From Candidatus Bathyarchaeota archaeon (lineage in GTDB: Archaea; Thermoproteota; Bathyarchaeia; Bathyarchaeales; Bathyarchaeaceae), in assembly GCA_003662715.1 (NCBI GenBank), contig QMYO01000073.1, forward strand, positions 1 through 7,530: DNA of 7,530 nucleotides. The letters are read 5' to 3'. Shown here in pieces: positions 1-5,452 of the stretch. The translations under genes and the position numbers were made by a program. Position 1 is the first letter of the stretch; each line of letters starts with the position of its first letter. Below the pieces are notes generated by a model. That model searched no databases. It was not told the DNA's origin and saw only the letters and a list, made by a program, of their open reading frames with translations.

Positions 1-899
1 AGGATGCTCTCAGCTTTTTGCCGACGATATTCTTCAACCTGCCCGTGAGCTACACGGCTTCCGATATACATTATGGCATCCTTAACCGTGTTGATGCCCA
101 CAGCTTTTTCAAAAGATAATTCAAGCTCGTTTTGCACAATTGCTTTAGGAGAAACTGCTTCAGCCACTTCTTTGTCAGATTCTAATCCAAGCGCTCGCAT
201 CAAAATTACAAAGGGAATTTCCGTGGGCACACCAGGCATTGAAACATAGATGGCGCCGTCCGACTTCATTCGTAACTGAATTCTAGCTCTGAAACCTACG
301 GTGGTGGAAAAAATTTTGGCTTGATAAACAGGCGCTGCTCCACGAGTATCAATATCCACGAGAATACGGTTTGAAGCAAGGTCTTCTAGGGCAACGATGA
401 CACGTTCTGAACCATTAACGAGGAAGTATCCACCTATGTCATTTGGGTCCTCCCCATGCTTAATCAACTCTTCAGGAAGAAGCTGAGAAAGAGCGCAAAG
501 CTTAGACTTCAACATCACTGGGAGATTGCCTATCAGAACAAGCTCTGTTTCCATCTCTCTACCATCAATTATCGGAGTCATCTCTATGGAGATAGGTGCA
601 GCATAGGTCAAGTTTCTGAAACGTGCCTCCATGGGATAAATTTCATGTTTTGTACCGTCAACCTCAGTGAGGTAAGGTCCCGTAATTCTTGACTGAGGGT
701 CAATAATCCACACTTGATTGAGTTTTATCTTATAGGGACTTTCTGGAACTTCAATGTTTATTTCGCCAACCTCATCTACAACCTCTTGAAGACCATGCTC
801 CACAAACTCGTTGTAAGAGTCAAGGTGCTGTCTTACTAGTCCCCTCTGCTCGAAAAAGGATTTTTGTAACAGCGATATATCATCCTGTGAGATTTCCAA
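1..899 (-). CDS. rpoB: DNA-directed RNA polymerase subunit B (B'' if split), N-terminal part
   Basis: This is the N-terminal 299 codons of the second-largest RNA polymerase subunit, which forms much of the catalytic core; the gene continues past the left edge. Visible hallmarks are ITGPYLTEVDG (about residues 72-82), the CALSQLLPEEL segment (135-145), and the conserved block GGYFLVNGSERVIVALEDLA (156-175) found at this place in archaeal B subunits. Whether it is one fused subunit or the B'' half of a split gene cannot be told here. The start is inferred as TTG at 899: an in-frame TAA lies only two codons upstream, no ATG or GTG falls between, and GGGTGG (910-915) is a plausible ribosome-binding site 10 nt upstream. 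No rpoH, the usual archaeal upstream neighbour, is seen; a GC-rich stretch and an integrase remnant lie there instead. The family call is very secure, the exact start moderately so. Confidence 0.96.
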   Translation of the reverse strand, partial: MEISQDDISLLQKSFFEQRGLVRQHLDSYNEFVEHGLQEVVDEVGEINIEVPESPYKIKLNQVWIIDPQSRITGPYLTEVDGTKHEIYPMEARFRNLTYAAPISIEMTPIIDGREMETELVLIGNLPVMLKSKLCALSQLLPEELIKHGEDPNDIGGYFLVNGSERVIVALEDLASNRILVDIDTRGAAPVYQAKIFSTTVGFRARIQLRMKSDGAIYVSMPGVPTEIPFVILMRALGLESDKEVAEAVSPKAIVQNELELSFEKAVGINTVKDAIMYIGSRVAHGQVEEYRRQKAESI

Positions 900-905
900 T
901 TCTGT

Positions 906-1067
906 TTAACCACCCTTAAATTTACATTTAATAAGGATATTAAGTAGCATGTGGTTTGGGTTAGGTTCATCCAAACTGTAAGATTCCTCCACTGGGCTGG
1001 TGGTCATCCAACCCGAAAAGCCGGGTCTCCAAGGTTGCCCCAGATATTTTAGAGGAGCTAGCAACAT
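906..1067 (-). CDS. possible 53-residue ORF directly upstream of rpoB
   Basis: An ATG-started frame of 53 codons ends with TAA just two codons before the rpoB TTG, in the same frame as rpoB. The product begins MLLAPLKYLG, contains RPGFSGWMTTSPVEES and DEPNPN, and ends in a basic KCKFKGG. I do not recognise the family. There is no clear ribosome-binding site before the ATG. In-frame GTG codons at 1073 and 1082 are alternative starts. The same DNA has strong RNA-folding potential and is more GC-rich than its surroundings, so the frame may be an accident of a structured leader or non-coding RNA. Treat it as unproven. Confidence 0.25.
   Translation of the reverse strand: MLLAPLKYLGQPWRPGFSGWMTTSPVEESYSLDEPNPNHMLLNILIKCKFKGG
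954..1056 (-). ncRNA. candidate structured leader or small RNA upstream of rpoB
   Basis: Read on the minus strand, this stretch can form a long helix. TCCTCTA (1056-1050) pairs with TGGAGGA (991-985) with one G-U. It continues after a 6-nt bulge into CTGGG (1043-1039) pairing with CCCAG (996-992). Inside is a hairpin ACCCG-GCTTTT-CGGGT (1026-1011). A second hairpin, GTTTGG with an 11-nt loop and CCAAAC, lies at 976-954. GA dinucleotides face each other beside the inner hairpin (GGAGACC and GGATGACC), loosely like a kink-turn, though its loop would be too long. The segment is clearly more GC-rich than its flanks, a known sign of non-coding RNA in AT-rich archaeal genomes. A TATA-like TTTATTAG at 1089-1082 would place a start near 1060. 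No known RNA family was recognised. Confidence 0.35.
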
Positions 1068-1081
1068 AACCACAAAGCCCA

Positions 1082-1089
1082 CTAATAAA
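1082..1089 (-). promoter_or_regulatory. TATA-like element for rpoB leader
   Basis: On the minus strand the element reads TTTATTAG within GTAAAGTTTATTAGTGGG. With the usual archaeal spacing of about 25 nt, transcription would start near 1060, at the edge of the foldable segment, giving rpoB a leader of about 160 nt. The box is imperfect and the call rests on position only. Confidence 0.25.
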
Positions 1090-1123
1090 CTTTACTAAGT
1101 ATTTTTGGAATATTACATAGTAC

Positions 1124-1487
1124 TCATTTTCTTTTTCTGAACAACATCAGCTCGTCAGGAGTAGTGCAAACGTACTCGAATCCTGCTTCTATCAATTTCC
1201 TCGCTTCCTCAGCTGTTTTCGCCACAGTTGAGTGATATTCATCGCTTTCAAAGTTAACTAAGTGAGTGTAGATCAGCGTGTTCTTGATGTTTTTGTGTCC
1301 AAGTTTTTGCATGACATAAAGGATGTTTTGGGTTTTACGGTATTGCATGATGGCATACCAGTGGCGGAAAGTGTGAAACGTTATTCTTTGAAGCCGTGGA
1401 TTCTGCAGTTTCTCTGAAATGCGTTTTCTTTGAGAATGGAAGGTTCTTGAAACTGTTCCTCCTTAGGATTCCACCAAACACTTTAAC
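1124..1487 (-). pseudogene. tyrosine recombinase/integrase, C-terminal remnant with frameshift
   Basis: The C-terminal catalytic part of an archaeal phage-type integrase can be read, but not as one intact gene. The longest piece reads through TFHTFRHW (1380-1357, the H-x-x-R motif) and LGHKNIKNTLIYTHL, whose Tyr is the expected nucleophile. It continues through an Ala/Glu-rich helix and EAGFEYVC to a terminal FRKRK. Going upstream, this frame contains HSQRKRISEKLQNPRL and then hits a stop at about 1464. The family's preceding KVFGGI segment sits in another frame (from about 1487), so a one-base shift lies around 1459-1466. The N-terminal domain and the first catalytic Arg region are missing. 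An ATG at 1348 opens only a 74-codon tail that lacks the H-x-x-R motif. It looks like the dead end of an old integrated element, between the exporter genes and rpoB. Confidence 0.85.
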
Positions 1488-1539
1488 TCTCGCCAACCCA
1501 CGGCGATTTTCAATCCTTTAGGCGCAGCGCGCGCAATTG

Positions 1540-2310
1540 TCAGAGCCTCTTTTGCATGGTACGTTCATGAATCTTTATAGCAGTAACTAGAAAGATGATT
1601 GCGAATGCTATAAGAACTATAAGATCCAACTCAATTGGATAATAACTGTTGCCTTGTATAGAATATCTTGCCAAGTCTGTAAAAAATGTTAGAGGAGAGA
1701 TCAAAGAGATTGTCTTTCCCCAAACTGGTAATTCCTCTATTGGAATGAAAATTCCACTTATGAAAACCAACGGAAATTTGATCATTGACGACAACATCAT
1801 AACGCTGGCTGGAGTGTCCGTGGGAGGATATGCTGATAATAATATGCTAAAAGATGCGAAACAAAACGTTGCAAGAATAATCCCAAGTCCAAGAAGCAAA
1901 GGATTCGCTATTTCAACACCAATAAACAATCCAACAAGAACTGGAAATACAGAAACAAGGACTCCGAAAAGGAATGAGGAAAACACATCACCGAGGAAGA
2001 TTGTCCAGATAGAAACGGGGGAGGATATGAGTCTTTCTAAGGTTTTTGCTCTTGCCTCCCACGGGATAATTGCAGGTCCAACAGAAGTAGCCGTGAAAAA
2101 AGCAGTCATTCCAAGCAATCCAGGTATAAGAGCTTCAGCAGATATGTTTCGCCCTATGTAAAAGGATAGAAAAAGAAAGAAGGGTACTAAAAGACCAAAA
2201 ATGATGACTGGTCCTTTAGAATAATAGATTCGTACGTTCTTTTTGGCGATTGCAAAAGACCGCTTGAACTGTTCCCAATAAATATTACTTTCCATAAAAA
2301 TATCCCTCAT
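1540..2310 (-). CDS. ABC-2 type transporter permease
   Basis: A 256-residue membrane protein of the ABC-2 exporter family (DrrB-like), the channel partner of the ATPase encoded just before it. Six hydrophobic segments are visible at about residues 34-53, 60-83, 103-131, 136-161, 169-195 and 228-249. The cytoplasmic loop EARAKTLERLISSPVS between the second and third is the typical coupling segment, and FISGIFIPIEELP before the last segments is a family signature. The ATG at 2310 lies one base after the ATPase stop, so the two are translationally linked. An alternative ATG five codons later (2295) has GAGGGAT upstream and may be the real start. The exported substrate (drug, lipid or other) cannot be deduced. 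Length is normal for the family. Confidence 0.9.
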   Translation of the reverse strand: MRDIFMESNIYWEQFKRSFAIAKKNVRIYYSKGPVIIFGLLVPFFLFLSFYIGRNISAEALIPGLLGMTAFFTATSVGPAIIPWEARAKTLERLISSPVSIWTIFLGDVFSSFLFGVLVSVFPVLVGLFIGVEIANPLLLGLGIILATFCFASFSILLSAYPPTDTPASVMMLSSMIKFPLVFISGIFIPIEELPVWGKTISLISPLTFFTDLARYSIQGNSYYPIELDLIVLIAFAIIFLVTAIKIHERTMQKRL

Positions 2311-2311
2311 C

Positions 2312-3244
2312 TTAACTTTCTTTCACAAGTTTAAGAAATACATCTTCCAAAGTAGGTGCCAAGGTATTGAGGGAAATTATTTTAAGTCTTTTTGAGTACG
2401 CAAAGTCAACAAGTTTATTTATTACCACACTTGGCTCGTCTACGTAGAGTCTTATTTTATCTCCAATCTTTTTTGTTTCATTAACACCTTCAACTTTCGA
2501 CAAATCTTCAACACTTACTGCTTTGTTGAAACTGATTTCAATCAACTGTAATCCGCTACTTCGCATTCGAAGTCTTTCTGGGCTATCAATTGCTGCAATT
2601 TTACCATGGTTGATAATTGCTATCCTATCGCAAAGCTGGTTAGCTTCCTCCATGTTATGTGTCGTCAAGAACACGGTTGTGCCGTTTTTATTGAATCCCC
2701 GAATCATGTCTTTTATTAATCGTTGACTTTCAACGTCCAAGCCAGAGGTTGGCTCGTCTAAGAAGAGGATTTGAGGCTCATTAATCAATGCCATGCACAA
2801 TAGTAGTTTCTGTTTCATTCCTCTTGAGAAACCTCTAACAAGGTGATTCCTTCGCTCGTATAATCCAAATTCTTTCAGAAGCTCGCTGGCTCTTTTCCGC
2901 CTCCGCTTCTTAGGAACTCCATATAACTCTCCAATTAGCATGAGGTTGTTCCAAGCTGAAAGATCCACGTAAGCATTCGCCATTTCAGGAACAATCCCCA
3001 TCAACTGTCTAGCCTTAAGACTTTCTCTCAGAATGTCGTAACTCAAGATTGAGGCTGTACCTTCATCGGGTTTAATTACACCGGTGAGCATTCGAATTGT
3101 AGTGGTTTTACCTGCAGCGTTAGGTCCTAAAAAACCAAAAATTTCTCCTTTCTTAACCTTAAAACTAATGTGGTCAACAGCCACCAACTCGCCAAAATGT
3201 TTTGTCAGATTTGAAACTTCTACCGCATTTTCAGTGGTCGTGAT
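2312..3244 (-). CDS. ABC-2 type transporter ATP-binding protein (DrrA-like), non-standard start
   Basis: This is the ATPase that energises the downstream permease. Counting from the TTG at 3187, Walker A is GPNAAGKT (21-28, with Ala where most have Gly), the Q-loop position is Glu (VPEMANAYVDLSAW, 67-79), and the signature is FSRGM (120-124). Walker B is LFLDEP (141-146), the D-loop SGLD, and the H-loop His is at 177. The tail LAPTLEDVFLKL is typical of the DrrA group. The frame stays open upstream of the TTG and encodes the expected first strand and A-loop (VEVSNLTKHFGELVAV), but contains no ATG, GTG or TTG. The best start is the ATC at 3244, reading ITTTENAV, preceded by GAGGTG (3249-3254) four bases away. 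That gives 310 residues. Starting at TTG 3187 would leave 291 residues and remove the A-loop aromatic residue. An ATG-to-ATC change or a sequence error are both possible. Confidence 0.9.
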   Translation of the reverse strand: MTTTENAVEVSNLTKHFGELVAVDHISFKVKKGEIFGFLGPNAAGKTTTIRMLTGVIKPDEGTASILSYDILRESLKARQLMGIVPEMANAYVDLSAWNNLMLIGELYGVPKKRRRKRASELLKEFGLYERRNHLVRGFSRGMKQKLLLCMALINEPQILFLDEPTSGLDVESQRLIKDMIRGFNKNGTTVFLTTHNMEEANQLCDRIAIINHGKIAAIDSPERLRMRSSGLQLIEISFNKAVSVEDLSKVEGVNETKKIGDKIRLYVDEPSVVINKLVDFAYSKRLKIISLNTLAPTLEDVFLKLVKES

Positions 3245-3248
3245 CGGA

Positions 3249-3254
3249 CACCTC
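3249..3254 (-). promoter_or_regulatory. ribosome-binding site supporting the upstream ABC ATPase start
   Basis: GAGGTG on the minus strand sits four bases before ATC at 3244. It closely matches the GGAGGTGA-plus-four-bases layout before both NifX-like genes in this window. It is the main reason to place initiation at 3244 rather than at TTG 3187, whose upstream sequence is coding-like. Confidence 0.5.
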
Positions 3255-3281
3255 TGGCAAATCCGTTAAGAGGTTAATTTT

Positions 3282-3293
3282 ACACGCGCGTGT
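3282..3293. promoter_or_regulatory. 12-bp perfect palindrome upstream of ABC exporter (possible operator)
   Basis: ACACGCGCGTGT is a perfect palindrome and stands out as a GC-rich core in an AT-rich spacer. It lies 38 bp upstream of the proposed ATPase start, next to AAAATTAACC, which could serve as a weak TATA region. The position suits a repressor or activator site for the exporter, but no cognate regulator gene is adjacent. The function is inferred from symmetry and position. Confidence 0.35.
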
Positions 3294-3313
3294 GGAACAA
3301 GAGTTTGAACGTT

Positions 3314-3331
3314 GAAATGAAAAGTAAAACC
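3314..3331 (-). terminator. T-rich tract after the DsrE-like gene
   Basis: About 15 bases beyond the stop of the DsrE-like gene the minus strand reads GGTTTTACTTTTCATTTC, three T-runs without a hairpin. Archaeal RNA polymerase commonly stops at such pyrimidine tracts. The site would separate this transcript from the exporter operon. The evidence is composition and position only. Confidence 0.3.
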
Positions 3332-3345
3332 GTACATTTTCGTCA

Positions 3346-3564
3346 CTAGAATGAAATAATTTTGTCTGATTTTTCTACGATATTCATTAAATCTTGCATT
3401 GCAGATATTGGGCAAACTGTAGAGCCTTCTTTATGTCTTGATTTTAGGCAAGTTCCACAAGCAAAGATTTCACCGCCACAATTCAGGAATTTCTCTATTT
3501 GTTCGTTAACATTGAATTTTTTGTCATTAATTTCTTCGCACTCAACACCTTGTTCTATGTGCAT
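3346..3564 (-). CDS. DsrE-like cysteine protein, shortened
   Basis: A 72-residue product that matches the C-terminal half of DsrE/DsrF/TusD-type sulfur-relay proteins: GVECEEIND (6-14), then GGEIFACGTCLKSR (30-43) with the conserved ACGTC, then a late Cys (51) and a hydrophobic final strand DKIISF. Family members are usually about 110-120 residues, so the first strand and helix are missing. The ATG at 3564 is chosen because GAGGT (3571-3575) lies six bases upstream. A GTG at 3648 opens the same frame 28 codons earlier, with AAGGG before it, but the added residues do not resemble a DsrE N-terminus. Five Cys (9, 29, 36, 39, 51) suggest persulfide or metal chemistry. It may be a working mini-domain or a decaying gene. 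Its closeness to the metal-sulfur cluster genes fits sulfur handling. Confidence 0.65.
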   Translation of the reverse strand: MHIEQGVECEEINDKKFNVNEQIEKFLNCGGEIFACGTCLKSRHKEGSTVCPISAMQDLMNIVEKSDKIISF

Positions 3565-3644
3565 TTCTCGACCTCTACATCTATATGAATTTTTATGGTT
3601 TTGTTGCATTGTGGACATAGCACAATAAATGTTCGTCTTGTCAT
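3555..3644 (-). CDS. possible 29-residue Cys-rich peptide overlapping the DsrE-like gene
   Basis: ATG at 3644 opens a 29-codon frame whose product begins MTRRTFIVLCPQCNKTI and ends in EKCT. It has a CPxC knuckle and a third Cys near the end, a composition typical of small zinc-ribbon proteins. Its TAG overlaps the ATG of the DsrE-like gene by 10 bases, an arrangement seen in coupled translation. The overlapping GTG-started frame from 3648 is the competing reading. Ribosome-binding support is weak (AAGGG eight bases upstream). No homologue is recognised, so this is tentative. Confidence 0.3.
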   Translation of the reverse strand: MTRRTFIVLCPQCNKTIKIHIDVEVEKCT

Positions 3645-3740
3645 TCACCGTATCCCTTCTCTCATTCTTTCACTTTTTCACTTTGGACTTATTATTGCTA
3701 TTTTCATAACTCAACACATTGTCAATTATAAATTTGAATT

Positions 3741-3749
3741 CTATATAAA
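3741..3749 (-). promoter_or_regulatory. TATA box for the DsrE-like gene
   Basis: On the minus strand TTTATATAG, preceded by purine-rich AAACGA (a BRE-like context), ends inside the stop codon of the MBL-fold gene. Transcription would begin near 3720, some 75 bases before the GTG/ATG pair at 3648-3644. This suggests that the small Cys genes have their own promoter besides any read-through from the regulator-MBL operon. Confidence 0.5.
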
Positions 3750-4751
3750 TCGTTTAGATGTGTGCATGAAATTTCCAAACTCATATAAGTTTCCAACACT
3801 GTTCATCACAAAAGCCTGAGGAAATGCCTCAGCTATTGCAAAAATTCCTCTCCAACCAGTGCAATGGGAAGGGACCAATAATTCTGGTTTCAGGCGTTCT
3901 AACTCTTTAACCGTTCTATCAATTCTAGGTTCATACTCTTTTCCCGCCAAATGGAAACCCCCCATTATTGCATGAATGCGACTAACCTCAGTAATTTGCT
4001 GCGCGTAAAGTGTAGTATTGATGATGCCAGCGTGGGCACATCCAGAGATCACCAACAAGCCTTTTCGCTTTATGTTAACTACGATTGCTCGGTCGTCTCG
4101 AACCAACGGGTCAGGTTGCCACTCATCGCCAACTAGAACTCGTTGCTGGGGAAAACCTTTCTCGAAGTCTGTTTTGCGAGGAATTTCTCCTGTAACTAGC
4201 ACTGTATTGTCAGCAAGTAGGTAGGGCTCCCTTGTCTTGATGCATTTAGCAGGCTTCATTCTGTTTTCAGAAGGAAACTCTGGATATTTTCTTATTGTCC
4301 CATCTTGATTGGCTACGCCTCTGATTCTGAACATATCTTCATGTACGATGATTGGTAAGTCTTTTTTGTTTATGGTTCTGATGACCTTCAGCAATCCTCC
4401 AAAGTGATCATAATGACCATGAGAGAGAACGATGGCCTCAACTTCTGTGAGGTTTAATCCCATTCTCCTCGCATTGGTTACAACTCCTTCCGGGCTTATC
4501 CCTGTATCAAACAGGATGTTGTGAGATTTTCCGTTGCAGAAAACTCGTATCAACATTGAAAAACCGTGTTCAGCAAAGGGAAGGCGAAAATGTTTTTTCA
4601 CCCACTCCTCGCCCATACGATCTCTTGTCCACTTTCGAACGTTTTGGATTCCTCTCTTTTTTATTGTGGATATGAAATCTACCGTGTTATCCATTATGCT
4701 TATTATTTCTGCACCATCAACTTCTCTGAGTGTGACTGCTAGGTTACCCAT
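3741..4751 (-). CDS. metallo-beta-lactamase-fold hydrolase, COG1237-like
   Basis: A 336-residue soluble protein of the MBL group that includes the archaeal ribofuranosylaminobenzene-phosphate (methanopterin pathway) synthase-like enzymes. Metal ligands are visible: FDTG (81-84), SHGHYDHFGG (110-119), GCAHAG (237-242), GGFHL (264-268) and PSHCTGW (294-300). These support a binuclear metal site, but the substrate is not settled; a pterin-pathway role is only a family-based suggestion. The start ATG has GGAGTG (4759-4764) seven bases upstream, which overlaps the stop of the Lrp gene. The two are therefore probably one operon with coupled translation. The C-terminal FMHTSKRFI runs into the next promoter. 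Genes of this type are often seen near Mrp and NifX-like genes, which matches the neighbours. Confidence 0.88.
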   Translation of the reverse strand: MGNLAVTLREVDGAEIISIMDNTVDFISTIKKRGIQNVRKWTRDRMGEEWVKKHFRLPFAEHGFSMLIRVFCNGKSHNILFDTGISPEGVVTNARRMGLNLTEVEAIVLSHGHYDHFGGLLKVIRTINKKDLPIIVHEDMFRIRGVANQDGTIRKYPEFPSENRMKPAKCIKTREPYLLADNTVLVTGEIPRKTDFEKGFPQQRVLVGDEWQPDPLVRDDRAIVVNIKRKGLLVISGCAHAGIINTTLYAQQITEVSRIHAIMGGFHLAGKEYEPRIDRTVKELERLKPELLVPSHCTGWRGIFAIAEAFPQAFVMNSVGNLYEFGNFMHTSKRFI

Positions 4752-4763
4752 TTTTTAACACTC

Positions 4764-5333
4764 CTACAGCGTGCCTTTGTAGTAACTCATTGCTGGGCAT
4801 CCAACGCATTTTTCCGCTTGATATCTACTGCAAGGTCTGCAGTCAACATTGCATGGAGTAGCTGTTTTCTCTTTATGCGTGAGACGTTCTCTTATAGGCA
4901 AAAAAGGAGAATAATAGACTTTGCCTATCGGATAAAACTCGGATCTTCGGATTCCTTCGCTACTTCGCAATGAACACTTCTCCATTGATATGCTTTCTAG
5001 GGTGTCTTGATCCTCTGCCACTACGAGGGCGATGAGATTGTATCCGCCCAGTGTGGTGAAGATGCGAACCACTCTTGGGCAGTCCTTGAAGCGTTCCAGA
5101 AGTTTTTGCATCACCTCAGCGCTTTCCATTTCAAGTAACACGATGGCCGCGCAAAGTTTTAATGGCTCTATGTTGACTAAGGCTGAAACTCTGATGATGT
5201 CTTGCTCAAGAAGCTTCTTCAACCTCTTCTTGACTCCCATGCTTGTGTAACCAACGATTTTCCCTAGCTCTTCAAGGGTTGTTCGTCCGTCCAACTGAAG
5301 TTGCGAAATTATCTTCCGATCGATGGCGTCCAA
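4764..5333 (-). CDS. Lrp/AsnC-family regulator with C-terminal five-cysteine tail
   Basis: The N-terminus is a winged helix-turn-helix: DAIDRKIISQLQLDGRTT, then LGKIVGYTSMGVKKRLKKL as the recognition region. A RAM-like effector/oligomerisation domain follows (CAAIVLLEME through VYYSPF). After about residue 150 comes an unusual tail with cysteines spaced C-x3-C-x2-C-x7-C-x2-C, ending PAMSYYKGTL. This could bind zinc or an Fe-S cluster and make the regulator metal- or redox-responsive; that is inference. The tail loosely resembles Cys motifs of DUF3795-type proteins. The start is taken as TTG 5333, giving MDAIDRK, because GGTGG (5339-5343) lies five bases upstream. A GTG at 5342 is in frame but has no such site. 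Further cysteines lie in the RAM part. The gene is divergent from the mrp cluster and in an operon with the MBL gene. Confidence 0.9.
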   Translation of the reverse strand: MDAIDRKIISQLQLDGRTTLEELGKIVGYTSMGVKKRLKKLLEQDIIRVSALVNIEPLKLCAAIVLLEMESAEVMQKLLERFKDCPRVVRIFTTLGGYNLIALVVAEDQDTLESISMEKCSLRSSEGIRRSEFYPIGKVYYSPFLPIRERLTHKEKTATPCNVDCRPCSRYQAEKCVGCPAMSYYKGTL

Positions 5334-5343
5334 ATAGGCCACC

Positions 5344-5360
5344 TGTTTATTTTATAAACA
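5344..5360. promoter_or_regulatory. inverted repeat, likely Lrp operator 1
   Basis: TGTTTAT-TTT-ATAAACA is a perfect 7-bp inverted repeat with a 3-bp spacer, immediately upstream of the Lrp start and between its TATA-like box and the expected transcription start. AT-rich palindromes of this kind are typical Lrp/AsnC targets. Binding here would block the regulator's own transcription. Confidence 0.6.
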
Positions 5361-5366
5361 TAACTG

Positions 5367-5376
5367 TTAAATATAG
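5367..5376 (-). promoter_or_regulatory. TATA-like box for the lrp gene
   Basis: The minus strand reads CTATATTTAA between the two inverted repeats. Archaeal spacing would put the transcription start near 5346, just before the TTG/GTG starts, giving a very short leader. The complementary TTAAATATAG could also serve the plus strand. Confidence 0.4.
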
Positions 5377-5390
5377 TTTATGTACTAAAC
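5376..5390. promoter_or_regulatory. inverted repeat, likely Lrp operator 2
   Basis: GTTTA-TGTAC-TAAAC repeats the GTTTA/TAAAC half-sites of operator 1. Its centre (5383) is 31 bp from the first (5352), about three turns of DNA, so dimers on both sites would face the same side. This is the arrangement expected for cooperative Lrp binding between divergent genes. Confidence 0.5.
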
Positions 5391-5408
5391 AATCTGAGAC
5401 AAAAATCA

Positions 5409-5416
5409 CATATAGA
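5409..5416 (+). promoter_or_regulatory. TATA-like box for the mrp operon
   Basis: CATATAGA on the plus strand would give a start near 5438 and a leader of about 15 bases before the ATG at 5453. TTAAATATAG at 5367-5376 is an alternative with a longer leader. Either lies close to operator 2, so the regulator could control both directions. Confidence 0.35.
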
Positions 5417-5452
5417 ATAGTTATCTTGCCATAAATGTAAGGAAGAAGGCTC

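Noticed and set aside
456..692. 78-codon plus-strand frame
   Set aside because: It overlaps the highly conserved rpoB N-terminal region on the other strand and has no ribosome-binding site.
992..1043. tRNA gene suggested by GGGCTGGTGGTC...GCCCCA on the plus strand
   Set aside because: The segment is only about 50 bases, lacks a T-arm sequence and cannot form the cloverleaf.
1521..1536. GC-rich GCGCAGCGCGCGC run after the permease as a hairpin terminator
   Set aside because: The repeats are short and overlapping with no T-run after them on the minus strand; it gives no convincing stem-loop.
1649..2161. 170-codon open frame on the plus strand
   Set aside because: It is fully antisense to the ABC permease, whose family motifs and membrane segments are clear. 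The product shows no recognisable domain.
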